Below, piece by piece: positions 17,372 through 25,769 of a DNA stretch of 26,118 nucleotides (its first letter is position 1; every line of letters starts with the position of its first letter). The translations under genes were made by a program, and so were the position numbers. The notes beneath the pieces were generated by a model. That model was given only the letters and a program-made list of their open reading frames with translations, was not told the DNA's origin and ran no database searches. Source of the DNA: Bacillota bacterium (GTDB lineage Bacteria > Bacillota_C > Negativicutes > Sporomusales > Sporomusaceae); contig JAEZQV010000154.1 of assembly GCA_023441125.1 (NCBI GenBank), positions 1 to 26,118 of the forward strand. Reading direction: 5' to 3'.

Positions 17372-17379
17372 TATTTTAG

Positions 17380-18924
17380 TTACCTCCCTTGAGCCTGCTG
17401 GACGGCGGGAAATCCACAAACAGCCAGCATTTTGTTTATTGCATTTACATAAGCTTTCGCACTTGCTTCAATTACATCGGTGGAAAGTCCCCGGCCGCTG
17501 AAAGTCCGGCCATCCTGTTCAATCCAGACGGTTGCCTCACCCAGGGCATCTTCCCCGGCCGTCACCGCCTTGAGCTGGTAATCTTTGAGTCCGACCGGGA
17601 ACCCGACGGCCTGCTCGATAGCCTTGAAAGCGGCGTCGACCGGGCCGTCGCCGCAGCTGGCGGCTTCGGAAACGCCGGCACTGGTTCTGAGCTGCACCGA
17701 GGCGGTGGCCACCATTTGGTTGCCGCTGGCGACATGGTGATAAACCAGGGTATACCATTCCGGCCGTACAGCGGCCTTCTCCACAATCAATGCTTCAATA
17801 TCCTTGTCAAAGACCATCTTCTTCCGGTCGGCCAGTTCCTTGAACTTGGCAAACAAGGTATTGATGGTCTCGGCATCAACATCATATCCCAGGTGCTTGA
17901 GACGCTCCTCGAAAGCGTGCCGGCCGGAATGTTTGCCGAGCACAATGGCGTTGCGGCTGATTCCCACCGATTCGGGGCTCATAATTTCATACGTCAGCGG
18001 ATTATTGAGCACGCCATGCTGGTGGATACCCGATTCATGGGCAAAGGCATTGTCACCGACCACCGCTTTATTGGGCGGTACGGCAATACCTGTCAGGGTG
18101 CTGACCAGGCGGGACGTACGGTAAATCTGCTGGCTGTTGATATTGGGCAGCGCCTGGTAGTATTCACGGCGGGTGTAAAGGGCCATAACCAGTTCTTCCA
18201 GCGAGGCGTTGCCGGCCCGTTCGCCCAGACCGTTGATAGTACACTCCACCTGACCGGCGCCCGCGGTTACCGCTGCCAGTGAGTTGGCCACCGCCATCCC
18301 CAGGTCATCGTGGCAATGCACGCTGATAATCGCCTGCTCAATGTTGGCGACATGCTCGCGGATATACGTAATCAGGGCGCCGAATTCCGCCGGCGTCGTG
18401 TAGCCTACCGTATCGGGCACGTTAATGACGCTGGCGCCGGCGGCAATAGCCCGCTCATACACCTGGCACAGGAAATCCCAGTCGGAACGGGAGGCGTCTT
18501 CGGCCGAAAATTCCACGTCGGCAACCAGGCTCCTGGCATAGCGGACGGCCTGCTCGGCCCGCTTGAGGAGCTCTGGCCGGGTCATCTTGAGTTTGTGTTC
18601 CAGATGAATGTCGCTGGTGGCGATAAAGGTGTGGATTCGCGGGTGTTCGGCCTTTTTAACGGCTCTGTAGGCTGTTTCGATATCCTTTTCGTTGGCGCGG
18701 GCCAAACCGGCAATCGCCGGACCTTTGACCCGGGCGGCAATCTGGCTCACAGCCTCAAAGTCACCCGGCGAGGCAACCGGAAACCCGGCTTCAATGACAT
18801 CAACGTTTAGTTTGGCCAGGGCTAGAGCGATTTCCACCTTTTCTTCTGTTTGCAGGCTTACTCCCGGCGTCTGCTCGCCATCTCGGAGGGTAGTGTCGAA
18901 TATCTGAATTCTTCGAGTTTCCAT
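17380..18924 (-). CDS. leuA: 2-isopropylmalate synthase
   Basis: First enzyme of leucine synthesis: condenses acetyl-CoA with 2-ketoisovalerate. The 514-residue protein is full length and starts with the [15 protein letters not shown] motif of the HMG-like TIM barrel; [17 protein letters not shown] holds metal ligands. The last ~130 residues form the regulatory LeuA dimer domain that gives leucine feedback inhibition. An AGGT site lies 7 bases before the ATG. It follows ilvC after 118 bases, the largest gap in the operon. Homocitrate or citramalate synthases are related, but the leuCDB neighbours settle the assignment. Confidence 0.96.
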   Translation of the reverse strand: METRRIQIFDTTLRDGEQTPGVSLQTEEKVEIALALAKLNVDVIEAGFPVASPGDFEAVSQIAARVKGPAIAGLARANEKDIETAYRAVKKAEHPRIHTFIATSDIHLEHKLKMTRPELLKRAEQAVRYARSLVADVEFSAEDASRSDWDFLCQVYERAIAAGASVINVPDTVGYTTPAEFGALITYIREHVANIEQAIISVHCHDDLGMAVANSLAAVTAGAGQVECTINGLGERAGNASLEELVMALYTRREYYQALPNINSQQIYRTSRLVSTLTGIAVPPNKAVVGDNAFAHESGIHQHGVLNNPLTYEIMSPESVGISRNAIVLGKHSGRHAFEERLKHLGYDVDAETINTLFAKFKELADRKKMVFDKDIEALIVEKAAVRPEWYTLVYHHVASGNQMVATASVQLRTSAGVSEAASCGDGPVDAAFKAIEQAVGFPVGLKDYQLKAVTAGEDALGEATVWIEQDGRTFSGRGLSTDVIEASAKAYVNAINKMLAVCGFPAVQQAQGR

Positions 18925-18986
18925 GCCATTACCTCGCTTTCCATTTCATTTTACTGCAGATGGTGTTTCGTACCCGGCGAAAGGAC

Positions 18987-19025
18987 CACGGCTGGCCTTG
19001 CATATAAGACCGGACGCAAGCCGTG
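18987..19025 (-). other. Stem-loop in the ilvC-leuA spacer
   Basis: The 118-base gap between ilvC and leuA contains an inverted repeat, CACGGC at 18987-18992 with GCCGTG at 19020-19025, with additional inner pairing (CTTGC/GCAAG). It is followed by TTTTT only on the plus strand, that is, against the direction of the operon. It could block antisense transcription or act as an mRNA processing element; no riboswitch class is recognised. Confidence 0.45.
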
Positions 19026-19042
19026 ATTTTTCCACTGTTGTG

Positions 19043-20543
<1,501 letters not shown>

Positions 20544-20599
20544 AAATTCCACCTCCGCTTAATTATTGGCACAGTATGTCAGTATTATCACCTGGAAAT

Positions 20600-20885
20600 A
20601 ATAAAACGCCCCTGGAACAGATTAAAAAATCTGTCCATAGGGGCGCTCAATGCGCGGTACCACCCTACTTTGGGCTCATTTCGCCATGGCTGCACGGCCA
20701 TGTTCTGCCGGATAACGGCCGGCGCCGCTGTTGCCTGAAACACATTGTGTTCAACCTACAATGTGCACGTCAGCAAAAGAGTTTCTGGGCGAGAATAGCT
20801 TAACCACTGCACCGGTTCGCAGCAACCACCGGCTCTCTGGGCAGAATCGCAAGCTTAGCTCCCAGTCATTACCATTGCCAATATT
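20600..20885 (-). ncRNA. T-box leader, probably leucine-specific, upstream of ilvN
   Basis: On the minus strand the T-box sequence AGGGTGGTACCGCG lies at 20666-20653. Stem I is visible: CTGGG (20865-20861) pairs with CCCAG (20789-20785); above it AGCTT/AAGCT and CTGC/GCAG pair, and the distal part has the conserved AGAGAGCCGG...GGTTGCTG...CCGG. The internal loop on the 3' side reads ATTCTCG at 20796-20790; CTC at 20793-20791 followed by a purine fits a leucine specifier. An 8-base-pair hairpin (20741-20748 with 20758-20765) matches stem III. The T-box works by sensing uncharged tRNA-Leu, which stabilises the antiterminator. The specifier choice is inferred from the alignment of loops. Confidence 0.92.
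20603..20645 (-). terminator. T-box terminator hairpin
   Basis: Immediately 3' of the T-box motif, GCGCCCC...GACAGATT pairs with AATCTGTTCC...GGGGCG on the minus strand (CGCCCC 20607-20612 pairs with GGGGCG 20640-20645 in plus coordinates), followed by TTTT. It competes with the antiterminator formed by the T-box sequence. Confidence 0.9.
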
Positions 20886-20901
20886 TTACTGTACATGCCT
20901 A

Positions 20902-20958
20902 CAAAAATACTCTGCACAAAAATTTCTACTTGTAAAAAGTAAGAAACTTTCCGCAGAG
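20902..20958 (-). terminator. Riboswitch-controlled terminator
   Basis: CTCTGC/GCAGAG closes a long imperfect stem whose upper part is TTTC(T)TACTT...AAGTAGAAA with loop TTTAC, followed by TATTTTTGT on the minus strand. It lies between the ykkC aptamer and the T-box, so transcription can be stopped here before the T-box is made. Confidence 0.8.
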
Positions 20959-21052
20959 CCTTTTATACTCACGGTGTAACACGGTAATTGCCGCGTTCTG
21001 CATCGCTCGGCCCAGACCTGTCAACCAGCGGAACCCTAGATGCACTTCCTTA
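20902..21052 (-). ncRNA. ykkC-family riboswitch (probably ppGpp type) with terminator, ilv-leu leader
   Basis: The minus strand shows the ykkC signature: CTAGGGTTCCG from 21039, then TCTGGGCCGAGCG, then ACACCGTGAGTATAAAAG. P1 forms between TGCATC (21044-21039) and GATGCA (21004-20999). P3 GAGT/GCTC shares its 3' strand with the terminator stem that starts CTCTGC (20958-20953) and closes with GCAGAG (20915-20910), followed by TATTTTTGT. Ligand binding would favour P3 and prevent the terminator, giving an ON switch. Subtype 2a of this family is reported to bind ppGpp and to precede branched-chain amino acid genes, which matches here. PRPP or guanidine binding cannot be excluded by eye. It lies directly 5' of a T-box in the same leader. 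Confidence 0.85.
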
Positions 21053-21074
21053 CGCGATATGTAACTTTGTATAC

Positions 21075-21103
21075 ATTATGCCAGCACCCTTGTTCTTTGT
21101 CAA
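21075..21103 (-). promoter_or_regulatory. Promoter of the ilv-leu operon
   Basis: TTGACA (21103-21098) and CATAAT (21080-21075) are separated by exactly 17 bases on the minus strand, nearly the sigma-A consensus. The expected start lies near 21068, about 16-20 bases before the aptamer. The leader from there to ilvN is about 525 bases and accounts for most of the gene-free stretch 20544-21122. Confidence 0.9.
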
Positions 21104-21122
21104 GGACTTTTTTTAACCTTTT

Positions 21123-22073
21123 TTACGCCTCGGCCAGATACTCCGCCAATTGCCGTCTGGTGGGGTAGCCTTCGACATCGCCCTGGACAGTAACCGCCAG
21201 GGAGCCAATGGCATTGCCGCGTACGACAGCCTGCTTAAGGCTAAGTCCTTCCAGCAGGGCCGAAAGTACGCCAACGGCAAAACCGTCACCAGCGCCTACC
21301 GTATCCACCACCCGGCGTACCGGAAAGCCGTTGGCGTAACCTTCCTCGATAACCTCCCGGCCTTCCTGATGGGAGTAAAAGGAACCGTCCGGACCGTCTT
21401 TCATGACAATGTAACGGTTGCCGGCCTCATGAAAATACGCCTTAACCGCCGGCCATTCGCCTGTTCCCAGTAAAATTTCGGCTTCTTTGCGCCCGGGCAT
21501 AATCAGATCAGACAGGCCGGCCAGTTTAAGCAGCGTTTCTCTGGCCTGGTCTTCGTTCCACAGTTTCAGTCTGATATTGGGGTCAAAGGTAACCAGGGCT
21601 CCCTGCTCCTTGGCGAGGCGGACGGCCGCCAGCAGGGTTTCCCGGCAGCCTGCACTCAGCGCCGGAAAAATACCGGTAATATGCAAAATTTTCGCAGCGG
21701 CAAAATACTCTTCATCCAGGATAGCAGGCGTAATATGACTGGCTGCTGAACCGCGACGGTAATAAAATACTTTGGGATCGCCAATCTCATTGCGCTCTTT
21801 AATCAGCATACCGGTTGGATATTCAGGCAGAATTCGCACCCGGGAAGTATCCACCCCTTCGCCGCGAATGGTATTACGGATGTAAGTGCCAAACGGGTCG
21901 TCGCCAATGGCGCTGATCCAGCCGGCGTCATGTCCCAGGCGGGCCAGACCGATCGCCACATTGGACTCGGCCCCGGCAATTTTCCGGGAGTAACTGGTAA
22001 CAAACTGCAGTGAATCGCTCTGATCGGCCACCATCATGACCATACTCTCACCAAGCGTTATAATCTGTGGCAA
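21123..22073 (-). CDS. kdgK: PfkB-family sugar kinase, probably 2-keto-3-deoxygluconate kinase
   Basis: Ribokinase/PfkB-family kinase of 316 residues. ITLGESMVMM starts the first strand, AGAESNVAIGLARLG is the sugar-binding region, and DTVGAGDGFAVG begins at residue 257 with the catalytic base Asp263. The sequence style (GESMVMM, RRGSAASH, PGRKEAEIL) resembles 2-keto-3-deoxygluconate kinases, which give KDPG for the Entner-Doudoroff aldolase; this would consume the product of UxaA. The start is TTG, with GGAGGAG about 5 bases upstream. It has its own promoter and lies just upstream of the ilv-leu promoter without a clear terminator, so some readthrough into the riboswitch leader is possible. 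Other PfkB substrates cannot be ruled out. Confidence 0.82.
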   Translation of the reverse strand: MPQIITLGESMVMMVADQSDSLQFVTSYSRKIAGAESNVAIGLARLGHDAGWISAIGDDPFGTYIRNTIRGEGVDTSRVRILPEYPTGMLIKERNEIGDPKVFYYRRGSAASHITPAILDEEYFAAAKILHITGIFPALSAGCRETLLAAVRLAKEQGALVTFDPNIRLKLWNEDQARETLLKLAGLSDLIMPGRKEAEILLGTGEWPAVKAYFHEAGNRYIVMKDGPDGSFYSHQEGREVIEEGYANGFPVRRVVDTVGAGDGFAVGVLSALLEGLSLKQAVVRGNAIGSLAVTVQGDVEGYPTRRQLAEYLAEA

Positions 22074-22092
22074 GTCTACTCCTCCTCTCCGT

Positions 22093-22121
22093 TTAGTATA
22101 TGAAAGTTCGCTGTCACTAAC
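22093..22121 (-). promoter_or_regulatory. Promoter of the sugar kinase gene
   Basis: TTGTTA (22121-22116) and TATACT (22098-22093) are 17 bases apart on the minus strand, about 20 bases before the TTG start. The -35 overlaps the T-tract of the preceding terminator. Confidence 0.72.
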
Positions 22122-22147
22122 AAAAGACCTGCGGCAAGCACCGCAGG
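22118..22147 (-). terminator. Terminator of the paaK-ACT operon
   Basis: On the minus strand GACCTGCGG pairs perfectly with CCGCAGGTC (22139-22147 with 22124-22132), a 9-base-pair GC-rich stem with a 6-base loop, followed by TTTTGTT. It lies about 45 bases after the ACT gene. Confidence 0.92.
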
Positions 22148-22193
22148 TCCGGACACGTTTAGCGAATAGTTCACCATATGAAACAAAATCCCA

Positions 22194-22643
22194 TTACCAG
22201 TAAAAATTCGGGGCAGAACCGGTCTCATCCCGATAGCAGGCCGGATTCTTCTCTTCCCCGTTAATAAGGCGCTCGGCCAGCGTCAGGTTATCAACTTTTA
22301 ATACTACCCGCGCCGTATCGGACGTGGTGGCGGCAAAGGCATATACATACTCGACATTGACGCCGGCCGCGCTTAATTTGCTGATCTGTTCAAACAAACA
22401 GCCGGGCTGATCGGTGATCACAATGCTTAACACCGGTGTGGCCTTAACGGTAAAACCGGCGCCGCGCAAGATATGCTGCACCTTTTCCGGCTCATTGACA
22501 ATAATCCGCAGAATGCCAAAATCAGCCGTATCAGCCACGGCCATGGCCCGAAGATTAATTTCATGTGTATGAAGTACGCCTAATACTTCGGCCAGCTTGC
22601 CAGGCTGGTTTTCCACAAACACCGACAATTGATGAATAATCAT
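22194..22643 (-). CDS. Tandem ACT-domain protein
   Basis: A 149-residue protein made of two ACT domains: the first (IHQLSVFVENQPGKLAEVLGVLHTHEINLRAM, about residues 2-68) and the second (TPVLSIVITDQPGCLFEQISKLSAAGVNVEYVY, about 69-128), then a short C-terminal tail. No catalytic domain is attached, so it is likely an amino-acid-sensing protein. Stand-alone double ACT proteins next to phenylacetate-CoA ligase genes occur in many anaerobic Firmicutes and may sense aromatic or branched amino acids for that enzyme; this is inference. It starts 11 bases after paaK with GGGGGG upstream of the ATG. Confidence 0.88.
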   Translation of the reverse strand: MIIHQLSVFVENQPGKLAEVLGVLHTHEINLRAMAVADTADFGILRIIVNEPEKVQHILRGAGFTVKATPVLSIVITDQPGCLFEQISKLSAAGVNVEYVYAFAATTSDTARVVLKVDNLTLAERLINGEEKNPACYRDETGSAPNFYW

Positions 22644-22654
22644 GCTGTACCCCC

Positions 22655-23959
22655 CTATATTTTCCTATTATCTATAACCCGCTTGGCCTTGCCTTCGCTC
22701 CGTTCAATGGTTTTGGGACCGACAAGGCGAACTGCTGCCGATACATTGAGTACACTGGCCAGTTCCGACTTGATCCTGGCTTCCAGTCTCTCCAGACCGC
22801 GCACCTCGTCTGAGAACATGTCTTCCGTTACTTCCACGAGCACCGTCAGATGGTCCAGATTATCCTTACGGTCAACAATCAGCTGATAGTGCGGCGATGT
22901 TTCCCCAATGCTTAACAATACCGTCTCCACCTGGGACGGGAATACATTGACCCCGCGAATAATGAGCATATCGTCACTGCGTCCCAGCACTTTGCTCATG
23001 CGAACCAGCGTGCGGCCGCAGGCGCATTTTTCCCGGTATAAGACCGAAAGGTCGCGCGTGCGGTAGCGGATCATCGGCATGCCTTCCTTGGTCAGCGTAG
23101 TAATAACTAATTCCCCTTTTTCGCCGTCAGGCAGTACTTCCCCTGTTACCGGATTGATAATTTCCGGATAAAAATGGTCTTCAAAAATATGCAGGCCGTC
23201 CTGTTGGCTGCATTCAATGGCAACACCCGGTCCGATGATTTCACTTAATCCGTAAATATCAATGGCCTTGATGCCCAATTGGGCCTCAATCTCCTGGCGC
23301 ATCCGCTCCGACCAGGGCTCAGCGCCGAAGATCCCTACCTTCAGCGAGGTCGCCTGCGGTTCAATCCCCATATCCCGCATGGACTCGGCAATATACAGGG
23401 CATAGGAGGGCGTACAGGCCAGCGCCGTCGTGCCGAAATCCTTCATCAGCATAATCTGTCTGGCGGTATTGCCGCTGGAAATGGGGATGACCGAGGCGCC
23501 TAACAGCTCCGCGCCGTAATGGATGCCTAACCCGCCGGTGAACAGGCCGTAGCCGTACGCTACCTGAATACAGGATTGCTTGCTCAGGCCGGCCGATACC
23601 AGCGACCGGGCCGCAACCTCGGACCAGATGCCAATATCCCGCTTGGTATAACCCACAACTGTAGGCCGGCCGGTCGTGCCGCTGGAGGCATGAATACGGA
23701 CAATCTCCGACATGGGAACGGCAAACAACCCATACGGATAATTGTCCCGCATATCCTGCTTGGTTGTGAACGGCAGCTGCCTGATATCGTCAAGACTGTT
23801 GATGTCCTCGGGCAGCAAGCCCTGTTCCTGCATTTTGGAACGGTAGAACGGCTGCTGCCGGTACAGCCTGGCGACGATTTCCTTAAGCCGGCCGGCCTGG
23901 AGACTGGTCATTTCCTCCCGTTCCATTGTTTCCGCCGGTTTATTCCAGTATGTATTCAT
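22655..23959 (-). CDS. paaK: Phenylacetate-CoA ligase family protein
   Basis: AMP-forming acyl-CoA ligase of 434 residues, the usual PaaK length. [16 protein letters not shown] (around residue 90) is the nucleotide-binding P-loop, [15 protein letters not shown] the mid adenylate motif, and [10 protein letters not shown] the hinge region; [14 protein letters not shown] sequence and the C-terminal small domain complete it. It converts phenylacetate (or another aryl acid) with ATP and CoA. In anaerobes these genes often accompany indolepyruvate ferredoxin oxidoreductase, linking them to aromatic amino acid fermentation or synthesis from aryl acids; the partner genes are not seen here. AGGAGG lies upstream of the ATG. 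It is the first gene after the riboswitch leader. Confidence 0.92.
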   Translation of the reverse strand: MNTYWNKPAETMEREEMTSLQAGRLKEIVARLYRQQPFYRSKMQEQGLLPEDINSLDDIRQLPFTTKQDMRDNYPYGLFAVPMSEIVRIHASSGTTGRPTVVGYTKRDIGIWSEVAARSLVSAGLSKQSCIQVAYGYGLFTGGLGIHYGAELLGASVIPISSGNTARQIMLMKDFGTTALACTPSYALYIAESMRDMGIEPQATSLKVGIFGAEPWSERMRQEIEAQLGIKAIDIYGLSEIIGPGVAIECSQQDGLHIFEDHFYPEIINPVTGEVLPDGEKGELVITTLTKEGMPMIRYRTRDLSVLYREKCACGRTLVRMSKVLGRSDDMLIIRGVNVFPSQVETVLLSIGETSPHYQLIVDRKDNLDHLTVLVEVTEDMFSDEVRGLERLEARIKSELASVLNVSAAVRLVGPKTIERSEGKAKRVIDNRKI

Positions 23960-24032
23960 TATTACCCTCCTGATAAAAATTAAAATTGCGCGTAACCGGT
24001 TGCTGCGGGCAGCTGCTTGCGCGTCTGTATAG

Positions 24033-24077
24033 AAAAAACCCCGCGCAAAGTCCTTGGCAGGAACTTGCCGCTAGGGT
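24033..24077 (-). terminator. Riboswitch-controlled terminator before paaK
   Basis: On the minus strand ACCC...AAGTTCC pairs with GGACTTT...GGGGT (arms 24077-24060 and 24053-24038) with a few wobbles and bulges, and is followed by TTTTTT at 24038-24033. Confidence 0.8.
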
Positions 24078-24162
24078 TTTTTGTACCCACGGTGTGACCC
24101 TCCGGGCCCTGTGCCGCTTGGACCAGACGCGGTAACCGCCGGAACCCTAGGCACACTTCCCT
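24033..24162 (-). ncRNA. ykkC-family riboswitch (probably ppGpp type) upstream of paaK
   Basis: A second copy of the aptamer in the ilv-leu leader. Minus strand: CTAGGGTTCCGG from 24150, GTCTGGTCCAAGCG, then ACACCGTGGGTACAAAAAA. P1 is TGTGCC (24155-24150) with GGCACA (24115-24110), entirely different bases from the other copy but still paired. P2 has GCGG/CCGC; P3 is GGGT/ACCC. The 3' strand of P3 also begins the terminator stem (24077-24060 with 24053-24038) that ends in TTTTTT, so ligand binding should turn expression on. The two copies share the blocks between pairings nearly exactly, which argues for one ligand class. The role over a PaaK/ACT operon is inferred. Confidence 0.83.
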
Positions 24163-24212
24163 TATTGCAAAATAAGCCTGATTGTAAACCTTGTATACTG
24201 TATTCGTGGAAT

Positions 24213-24241
24213 ATGATACCAGCTGGCAAAGACAAAGTCAA
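24213..24241 (-). promoter_or_regulatory. Promoter of the paaK-ACT operon
   Basis: TTGACT (24241-24236) and TATCAT (24218-24213) are spaced 17 bases apart. Predicted start near 24206, some 45 bases before the aptamer; a small hairpin CTTATT/AATAAG (24161-24176) lies between. With the riboswitch and the mgsA promoter this accounts for the gene-free stretch 23960-24366. Confidence 0.85.
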
Positions 24242-24300
24242 GCACTATTTGTCTGATAGTTCTGAGAGCGGGAACACTTGGCTTTTACGCGGCGGATCAG

Positions 24301-24330
24301 TGGCCAACCGACCGGGATTTATGGTATAGT
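24301..24330 (+). promoter_or_regulatory. Candidate promoter of mgsA
   Basis: TATAGT at 24325-24330 is a good -10 box about 37 bases before the mgsA start; TGGCCA at 24301-24306 is a weak -35 with an 18-base spacer. Confidence 0.5.
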
Positions 24331-24366
24331 AAAATCAGGACTGAATGTGAATGGAGGTGATCGCTG

Positions 24367-24741
24367 GTGAAAAAAACCGTAGCTCTTATCGCGCATGATC
24401 GCAAGAAGGAAGAAATGCTGCAATTTGTCCTGGCTCACAAGGAGCAACTGTCCCAATATAACTTGATTGCCACAGCCACTACCGGCAGAATTATTCAGGA
24501 GAATGCCGCCCTGCCGGTCACTACCTACCTATCCGGCCCGTTAGGCGGCGACCAGCAGATTGGCGCCCGGATCGCCTGCCAGGAAGTGGATGTTGTTATC
24601 TTCCTGCGGGATCCATTAACCGCCCAGCCGCATGAGCCCGACATCACGGCGCTGCTCCGCATCTGCGATGTGCACGATGTACCGGTGGCCACGAACGCGG
24701 CGACGGCCAGATTTGTCATCCAATGTTTGGCCGGAGAATAA
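24367..24741 (+). CDS. mgsA: Methylglyoxal synthase
   Basis: Converts dihydroxyacetone phosphate to methylglyoxal and phosphate, a phosphate-releasing bypass of lower glycolysis, in the cytoplasm. The 124-residue protein is a compact full-length member. All residues known from the E. coli enzyme are present with a constant offset of nine: His10/Asp11 (AHDRKK), Asp62 ([10 protein letters not shown], the catalytic acid), Asp82, His89 and Asp92 ([14 protein letters not shown]). The start is GTG with GGAGGTGA upstream. Single gene, followed by a terminator. Confidence 0.96.
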   Translation: MKKTVALIAHDRKKEEMLQFVLAHKEQLSQYNLIATATTGRIIQENAALPVTTYLSGPLGGDQQIGARIACQEVDVVIFLRDPLTAQPHEPDITALLRICDVHDVPVATNAATARFVIQCLAGE

Positions 24742-24757
24742 CTGCATTTGCCGAAAG

Positions 24758-24800
24758 CCTCATTTCAGCATATCATTTTGCTTGAAATGAGGTCATTTTA
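24758..24800 (+). terminator. Terminator of mgsA
   Basis: CCTCATTTCA-GCA pairs with TGC-TTGAAATGAGG with a single bulge, followed by TCATTTTATTTT. It lies 17 bases after the stop. Confidence 0.85.
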
Positions 24801-24811
24801 TTTTACGGGCT

Positions 24812-24853
24812 ACCGCGGTTGCGCCAAGCTTCAGGCTAAAGCGCAGCCACGGT
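24812..24853 (+). repeat. Imperfect inverted repeat of unknown role
   Basis: ACCGCGGTTGCGC (24812-24824) pairs with GCGCAGCCACGGT (24841-24853), 12 of 13 positions including one wobble, around a 16-base loop. It lies between the mgsA terminator and the NlpC/P60 promoter, upstream of the predicted transcription start. Confidence 0.5.
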
Positions 24854-24880
24854 TTATTTAATTATGGTAGATATATCATG

Positions 24881-24909
24881 TTTACATAATTATTTTACTA
24901 TGTTATTAT
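24881..24909 (+). promoter_or_regulatory. Promoter of the NlpC/P60 gene
   Basis: TTTACA (24881-24886) and TATTAT (24904-24909) are 17 bases apart, about 46 bases before the ATG. The surrounding sequence is AT-rich. Confidence 0.7.
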
Positions 24910-24955
24910 AGATCAGTGACTTTAATGATGCTAACTATGATAGGAGGGGTGTACC

Positions 24956-25630
24956 ATGAAACGTTATACCCATCAGATAGCCGCAATCCTTCTCTTGGCC
25001 GTTTTTACCACGCTGTTTATGCCGGCCGTGCCTGCTCAGGCCTTTTCCCTATCCGATCTTACCGGTTCTTCCGCCCAGCAGCAAACCAGCAGTTCCAGTT
25101 CCGGCAGCAGCAGCCTGATGAATATTTTACTGGCCCTGCTGTTAGGAAAGCTCCTTGGATCTTCTGACAATAGCAGTGCCACCAGCAATTCAGGCGGCAT
25201 TTCTTCCGTGCTGGGCGCTTTCGGCTCGAAACCGGCAACCACTACCGGCAGTGCCAGCACGCAAGGCAGCGAGATCGTGAAAACTGCCCAAAAATACATG
25301 GGCGTTCCTTATGTCTGGGGCGGCGACAAACCGGACGGCTGGGATTGTTCCGGCTTTACCCAGTATGTAATGCGGGAAAGCGGCATTACGATTCCCCGGA
25401 CGGCTGCCGAACAGTATAGCACTGGCACGGCAGTGGACAAGAATAACCTAAAGGTTGGGGACCTCGTGTTCTTTACCACCTATAAACCGGGCGCATCCCA
25501 CGTAGGCTTCTACATGGGCGACGGCAAATTTATCCACGCCAGCTCGGCCGCCAAACAGGTGACCATAAATTCGTTATCCGAAACGTATTACACCGAGCAT
25601 TATATCGGCGCCCGCCGTTATACCAACTAA
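24956..25630 (+). CDS. Secreted NlpC/P60 family cell-wall peptidase
   Basis: Predicted exported peptidoglycan endopeptidase of 224 residues. The N terminus is a signal peptide: basic MKRYTH, a hydrophobic core, and AQA near residue 29 as likely cleavage site. A Ser/Gln-rich low-complexity linker (about 38-104) contains a hydrophobic patch LMNILLALLLGKLLGSS. The NlpC/P60 domain covers about 105-224 with the catalytic triad Cys131 (WDCSGFT), His182 (ASHVGFYMG) and His194 (FIHASSA). No SH3 or LysM binding domain is present. The ATG has TAGGAGGGG upstream. Single gene with promoter and terminator. Confidence 0.95.
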   Translation: MKRYTHQIAAILLLAVFTTLFMPAVPAQAFSLSDLTGSSAQQQTSSSSSGSSSLMNILLALLLGKLLGSSDNSSATSNSGGISSVLGAFGSKPATTTGSASTQGSEIVKTAQKYMGVPYVWGGDKPDGWDCSGFTQYVMRESGITIPRTAAEQYSTGTAVDKNNLKVGDLVFFTTYKPGASHVGFYMGDGKFIHASSAAKQVTINSLSETYYTEHYIGARRYTN

Positions 25631-25636
25631 AAAGCA

Positions 25637-25674
25637 GGCTGCGAATCCTTAACAATAAGCGATTCGCAGCCTTT
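25637..25674 (+). terminator. Terminator of the NlpC/P60 gene
   Basis: A perfect 11-base-pair stem GGCTGCGAATC/GATTCGCAGCC (25637-25647 with 25661-25671), extended inside by CTTA/TAAG, followed by a short TTT. It begins 6 bases after the stop. Confidence 0.85.
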
Positions 25675-25719
25675 CCCGCTATTGTTTGAGAAAATCATGT
25701 GACATACCTGACTTATATA

Positions 25720-25735
25720 TAGTATAGTTATACTA
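25720..25735 (+). promoter_or_regulatory. Palindrome upstream of lysR, candidate operator
   Basis: TAGTATA-GT-TATACTA is a 7-2-7 perfect inverted repeat 34 bases before the LysR start. A possible -10 TATAGT (25724-25729) overlaps it, with GTGACA 18 bases further upstream as -35. An autoregulatory LysR site is plausible. Confidence 0.45.
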
Positions 25736-25769
25736 AGATCGTCATCTTGCTACGTAAGGGGTTGGTTGC

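Noticed and set aside
20902..21052. Classical guanidine-I riboswitch identity
   Set aside because: The core is of the same ykkC family, but the genes controlled are branched-chain amino acid synthesis rather than guanidine export or urea carboxylase, so a subtype 2 ligand is favoured. Not excluded without a model search.
24812..24853. c-di-GMP-I (GEMM) riboswitch upstream of the NlpC/P60 gene
   Set aside because: Only a weak likeness to the 3' half; the 5' half with its conserved GGCAAACC-type segment is missing and the good promoter lies downstream of it.
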